Of a stretch of DNA of 64,000 nt, positions 60,900 to 64,000 are shown in pieces. Where the stretch lies: NCBI RefSeq assembly GCF_902459565.1, contig NZ_CABPSN010000003.1:728623-792622 (forward strand), read 5' to 3'. The stretch is from Pandoraea aquatica (GTDB lineage: Bacteria > Pseudomonadota > Gammaproteobacteria > Burkholderiales > Burkholderiaceae). A program made the translations under genes and the position numbers. A model generated the notes under the pieces. That model was given only the letters and a program-made list of their open reading frames with translations. It was not told where the DNA came from and made no database searches. Each line of letters starts with the position of its first letter. Position 1 is the first letter of the stretch.

Positions 60900-60931
60900 A
60901 AAGCTCGTTGACCTTGCGATCAACGAGCTTT
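60900..60931 (-). terminator. Terminator after tRNA-fMet
   Basis: AAAGCTCGTTGA pairs perfectly with TCAACGAGCTTT over an eight-base loop; both ends carry short A or T runs, so it can act in both directions. It follows the tRNA 3' end by eight bases in the direction of transcription. Confidence 0.82.
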
Positions 60932-60938
60932 TCGTATT

Positions 60939-61015
60939 TGGTTGCGGGGACAGGATTTGAACCTGTGACCTTCGGGTTATGAGCCCGACGAGCTGCCAGA
61001 CTGCTCCACCCCGCG
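60939..61015 (-). tRNA. Initiator tRNA-fMet (anticodon CAT)
   Basis: The 77-base gene folds with acceptor CGCGGGG against CCCCGCA, leaving an unpaired C1 and A72, the hallmark of bacterial initiator tRNA. The anticodon stem has three consecutive G-C pairs next to the loop (TCGGG-CTCATAA-CCCGA), the second hallmark. The T arm is ACAGG-TTCAAAT-CCTGT and CCA is encoded. Confidence 0.97.
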
Positions 61016-61028
61016 TCTGAGAAGAAGA

Positions 61029-61058
61029 ATAATACGGGTATTCTGCGCATTGTGTCAA
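61029..61058 (-). promoter_or_regulatory. Promoter of tRNA-fMet
   Basis: On the minus strand a consensus TTGACA (61058-61053) and TATTAT (61034-61029) are 18 bases apart. The predicted start lies about seven bases before the tRNA. Confidence 0.82.
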
Positions 61059-61140
61059 GCATTTATGACATTAAATTTAAGGCACTCCCGAAATTCATGC
61101 GTGAGGTGTGCGTTTTTTAGGCATCCTGCGCATCCTCCGC

Positions 61141-61869
61141 TCACCACCGGATCGTGACGCCCGCCTGCACGGAATGGCCGAGGGAGGCGGGATTCAGGCC
61201 ACGTTTGTAGCCAACGTCCAGATCGAGATCCTTCGTCGGACTGTAGATGACGCCGACCAGCGCATAGGCGGGCTTGGTCGACGTCGTGCTGTCGGGATTG
61301 GTGGCCAGGCCGATGTCGCCGACGAGGCGCACTTCTTCCGTCACGCTGAAGAGGACAGCCGTCGATGCATTCCACAGGCTCGTGCGATTGCCCAGACCGT
61401 TGTTGTTCCACGTGTAGCCGACGTTGGCGAGAAACGTCCAGCGATCGAGGTTGTACTGCATTAACAGATTCGCCCCGGTCGTGGCGCGGCCGTTGCCGAG
61501 GCCACGGTCCTGACTGGCCGTCGGGAGAGTGACGAAGGGCTTGAAGCCGAGACTCCATTGCTCCCCTTCGAGGAAGCGCCATTTGGCTTGCAACTGAAGA
61601 TCGGTGAAGCCGCTGGTCCAGCCGTCGCCGTCGGGGTGCGTGCGCTGATAGGGCGCTTGAATGGCGACGTCGAGATTCGGGAGCACACCGTAGGTCAGTG
61701 TGTTGGTCCACTGCTGTTGACGCGATGTCGGTTGCGTCAGCCATTCGCTGTTGAGTTCGAGCTGCCAGTTGCCCGTGTCTTGAGTGCCGGTGTCGTCCGA
61801 GACGAGCGGGTTTGTCGCGTGTGCGGCCAGCGGAGCGAGTATCGCGGCGAGGATCAGAAACTTCTTCAT
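61141..61869 (-). CDS. Outer-membrane MetA-pathway-like protein (phenol MetA-type)
   Basis: A 242-residue exported protein with signal peptide MKKFLILAAILAPLAAHA. The mature part NPLVSDDTGTQDTGNWQLELNSEW and alternating hydrophobic strands such as LDVAIQAPYQRTHPDG and WTFLANVGYTWNNNGLG fit the MetA-pathway phenol-degradation (PF13557-like) beta-barrel family. It ends VTIRW, an aromatic C-terminus. The start at 61869 is set by the signal peptide. It may take up or export small aromatic molecules; this is inference from the family name only. Confidence 0.78.
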   Translation of the reverse strand: MKKFLILAAILAPLAAHATNPLVSDDTGTQDTGNWQLELNSEWLTQPTSRQQQWTNTLTYGVLPNLDVAIQAPYQRTHPDGDGWTSGFTDLQLQAKWRFLEGEQWSLGFKPFVTLPTASQDRGLGNGRATTGANLLMQYNLDRWTFLANVGYTWNNNGLGNRTSLWNASTAVLFSVTEEVRLVGDIGLATNPDSTTSTKPAYALVGVIYSPTKDLDLDVGYKRGLNPASLGHSVQAGVTIRW

Positions 61870-62241
61870 CGAAAACTCCGGCGGGGACCTGTTCTCTGAG
61901 TGCGGCGTCGTCTTGCTGTGAGTCTGCTGCGGATTGGCTGTGGGCTGTGCATCCGTCTGTCGATTTGCCGGGCGCGCGATGGTTTGCGCAATCGGTCGGC
62001 GGGATCGTACGGGCCGCATATGACACCGTCAATCGGATTGCACTGAAAAACCGGCGAACGTGTCGTATTTGCCGATGTATCCCATGTGAAAGGGCAAAGG
62101 TCTTGCGTGTTGGTTTTCGGTGTGGTGACGAACGGCGTAATCGTGCAAGCCGCAGCACGTGCGCGGTGGTAGACTTCGGCCCCTTTTTAGCGCGGAATCG
62201 CATGCGATTTTCGCGGGCCGTCCCCCGTTCACTTGTCCTTC

Positions 62242-62700
62242 ATGCAAGCTAGAAGTCATCTCATTTTCGGTGTCGGCGCTACGTGGCTGATGCATCGCAC
62301 CGGCTGGGCCGCCAGTGTTCATGCGTGGCCGCTGACGCTCGTCGGCGCTTTGTTGCCCGATATCGATCATCCGAAGAGTATGTTGGGGCGGCGCATTGCC
62401 CCGTTGTCGATGGTGATCTCCGGACTGTTCGGGCATCGCGGCATGACGCACTCTTTGCTGCTGCCCGCGCTCGCCATCGCCGCATGCATTTATGGTTGGG
62501 GATATGTGCCGCCGTGGATGCTCGCGTTATGTGCGGGATATCTCTCGCATCTGCTGGCCGACTGGTTGACGCCCTCCGGCATACCGCTGTGCTGGCCGCT
62601 TCGAACGCGCTTCCGATCGCCGCTGTATGTGACGACCGGGTCGAGCGCAGAGTGGTGCGTCGCGGCGGCGCTGGCGTTCGCAATGTGGCGTTGGTGGTAG
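62242..62700 (+). CDS. YdjM-like membrane-bound metal-dependent hydrolase (DUF457)
   Basis: A 152-residue integral membrane protein. MQARSHLIFGVGATWLMHRTGW, GALLPDIDHPKSMLGRRIAPLS and FGHRGMTHSLLLPALAI are the DUF457/YdjM signatures, with histidines and aspartates set for metal binding, followed by YLSHLLADWLTPSGIPLCWP. The reaction in vivo is unknown. A TTG nine bases upstream is also in frame; the ATG at 62242 matches the family start. Confidence 0.86.
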   Translation: MQARSHLIFGVGATWLMHRTGWAASVHAWPLTLVGALLPDIDHPKSMLGRRIAPLSMVISGLFGHRGMTHSLLLPALAIAACIYGWGYVPPWMLALCAGYLSHLLADWLTPSGIPLCWPLRTRFRSPLYVTTGSSAEWCVAAALAFAMWRWW

Positions 62701-62803
62701 AGGGCATCCGGCGGAGCGCGTTCGACGGTGTCGTTCGTCGAGCATCGTCGCCGGATTGCTAAGGCTGAGCGGTTTGACGGGGTGAGATACCGTCGGTTGA
62801 CGG

Positions 62804-63814
62804 TTAGCGCCAGGTCAGCGGTGGCTCATCCATCAATGCGACCTGTTCGCGAAGCTCAAGGATTCGGTCCTGCCAGTAACGTTGCGTGTTGAACCACGGG
62901 AATGCGGCGGGAAACGCGGGGTCGTCCCAACGTCGGGCGAGCCAGGCGCTGTAATGCAGCAGACGCAACGTTCGCAACGCTTCCGTCAGATGCAATTCGC
63001 GGGGATTGAAGTCGGCGAAGTCTTCGTAACCGGAGAGGACTTCGTCCAATTGACCGGTCATTTCTGCGCGCGTACCGGAGAGCAGCATCCACAGGTCTTG
63101 CATTGCCGGGGCCATGCAGGTGTCGTCGAAATCGACGAAGTGCGGGCCGGCGTCCGTCCACAGCACATTGCCGCCGTGACAATCACCGTGCGCTCGTAGC
63201 AGCTTGACGTCGCCCGCTCGCTCATAAGCGCGAGCGATGCCGTCGAGCGCAAGGTCGACGATGGTGCGCCAGGCATCGCGCAAGTCGGACGGGATGAAGT
63301 CGTTCGTCCACAGATAGTCGACGGGGGTACGGCCGTAGGTGTCGATGTCCAGCGTGAGTCGGTGTTGGTACGGTTGCGTTGCGCCGTGGGCGTGGATGCG
63401 TCCGAGAAAGCGGCCGAGCCAGTTGAGCGTGTCCGGGTCCTGAAGCTCGGGGGCGCGACCACCGCGTCGCGGGAAGAGCGCAAAGCGGAAGCCCTCGAAG
63501 TGATGCAGGGTCTCGCCGTGAATCTCAAGCGGGGCGACGACCGGGATTTCTTGCTGCGCGAGCGTCTGGGTGAAGGCGTGTTCTTCGCGGATGGCGTCGT
63601 CGGTCCAGCGTTGCGGGCGGTAGAACTTCGCGATCAGCGGCGGACCGTCTTCCATTCCCACCTGATAGACGCGGTTCTCGTAGCTGTTGAGGGCGAGCAG
63701 ACGTCCGTCGCTATAACTCCCAAGTTGTTCCACGGCGGTGATGACCGTGTCGGGGAGCAGGGCGGCGAATGGGTGCTGGGGCGCGTCGGCGCCTTGGGGG
63801 AGATCGGTGTTCAT
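62804..63814 (-). CDS. srkA: Stress-response serine/threonine kinase, SrkA/YihE-like
   Basis: A 336-residue protein kinase-like enzyme of the APH/RdoA group. SYENRVYQVGMEDGPPLIAKFYRPQRW holds the ATP-binding lysine, LLRAHGDCHGGNVLW the catalytic aspartate, and HFVDFDDTCMAPAMQDLWMLL the metal-binding aspartate. The length matches SrkA (about 330). E. coli SrkA helps cells survive envelope and oxidative stress. The usual dsbA partner is not next to it here. The start MNTDLP at 63814 is preferred to an ATG six codons earlier, by family length. Confidence 0.9.
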   Translation of the reverse strand: MNTDLPQGADAPQHPFAALLPDTVITAVEQLGSYSDGRLLALNSYENRVYQVGMEDGPPLIAKFYRPQRWTDDAIREEHAFTQTLAQQEIPVVAPLEIHGETLHHFEGFRFALFPRRGGRAPELQDPDTLNWLGRFLGRIHAHGATQPYQHRLTLDIDTYGRTPVDYLWTNDFIPSDLRDAWRTIVDLALDGIARAYERAGDVKLLRAHGDCHGGNVLWTDAGPHFVDFDDTCMAPAMQDLWMLLSGTRAEMTGQLDEVLSGYEDFADFNPRELHLTEALRTLRLLHYSAWLARRWDDPAFPAAFPWFNTQRYWQDRILELREQVALMDEPPLTWR

Positions 63815-63948
63815 GCGCGCTATTGTGCCCAAAGGCGGCGGCGGGTGTCAGAGGGTGTCGAGCGTTCCCTATATATAGAGCGATGTTGGATGCGGTGTGC
63901 CACGAACCGAGGAAAATGCGCCTTCTTAAAAATAGTTTCACAAAGGGC

Positions 63949-63977
63949 TTGCGCTCGTTGTCGAACGTCATTAATAT
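63949..63977 (+). promoter_or_regulatory. Candidate sigma-70 promoter pointing out of the window
   Basis: TTGCGC and TAATAT are exactly 17 bases apart on the plus strand, in a short AT-rich stretch at the right edge. The gene it would serve lies beyond the window; such promoters are often found before tRNA genes. Confidence 0.5.
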
Positions 63978-64000
63978 TCCGTCTCTCGCAACGACAGCGA

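Noticed and set aside
63869..63878. CTATATATAG palindrome as operator of srkA
   Set aside because: It is a simple alternating TA run expected by chance in an AT-rich promoter; it may be part of a -10 region but shows no paired -35.
1..64000. Many long open frames opposite or out of frame with the genes listed
   Set aside because: High GC makes stop codons rare in shadow frames. These frames lack ribosome-binding sites and have arginine- or histidine-rich, repeat-like composition, and each is covered by a recognisable gene on another frame.

Overview
The window reads as chromosomal DNA of a high-GC betaproteobacterium of the order Burkholderiales. A Pandoraea- or Burkholderia-like Burkholderiaceae is the best guess. 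This rests on gene style: six LysR regulators, a Burkholderia-type trimeric porin, a small DUF4148 secreted protein, a MarR-FUSC-DUF1656-HlyD-NodT efflux operon, and an assimilatory nirBD-nasA cluster. No rRNA, insertion sequence, integrase or CRISPR array was seen. Genes are dense and mostly ordinary chromosomal ones.

Layout. 1-1111: the 5' part of an ornithine aminotransferase gene running off the left edge, and tRNA-Arg(TCT). 1128-4167: two LysR regulators flanking a secreted metallo-beta-lactamase-fold protein with a damaged metal site. 4513-10066: an aromatic-acid-like cluster (MHS transporter, NAD(P)H dehydrogenase-like flavoprotein, porin, hydroxybenzoate-type monooxygenase) between LysR genes. 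11110-13901: a quinone-oxidoreductase-like dehydrogenase, a GFA protein, a YaiI-family protein and an ankyrin protein. 14035-24489: an autotransporter with HAF repeats, an AraC-LysR regulator pair, and a divergent tripartite RND pump ending at a strong terminator. 24610-29406: nitroreductase, LysR, MFS, LysR, and a LuxR-type AHL receptor without a synthase. 29791-35527: a DUF4148 protein and an aromatic-acid (fusaric-acid type) efflux operon led by MarR. 35748-38321: acyl-CoA dehydrogenase and a DHA2-family MFS protein.

38375-46935 is the most informative region: nitrate assimilation genes nirB-nirD-nasA-cobA-nasT-nasS. The region before nirB contains an exact-looking NtrC enhancer, a canonical sigma-54 promoter, a hexaloop hairpin just after the predicted start, and a second hexaloop hairpin that overlaps the 5' arm of an intrinsic terminator. 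This is the architecture expected for ANTAR-protein antitermination. The ANTAR protein (NasT) and its nitrate-sensing partner (NasS) are encoded at the far end of the same gene series. Nitrogen limitation (NtrC/sigma-54) would start transcription and nitrate/nitrite (NasS-NasT) would let it continue. No nitrate transporter is present in the window.

46948-49229: small hypothetical, GFA, PhnA/YjdM-type and DUF2628-like genes. 49339-56779: three tandem tail-collar (microcystin-dependent-protein-like) genes, divergent from a 1800-residue autotransporter built of IPT/TIG and putative-Ig repeats. 56854-63814: thioesterase, MocR regulator with a perfect inverted repeat at its start, a MarR-GNAT fusion whose promoter is bracketed by twin perfect palindromes, a methyltransferase, initiator tRNA-fMet, an outer-membrane MetA-like protein, a YdjM-like membrane protein and a SrkA-type kinase. 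The right edge holds a plausible promoter pointing out of the window.
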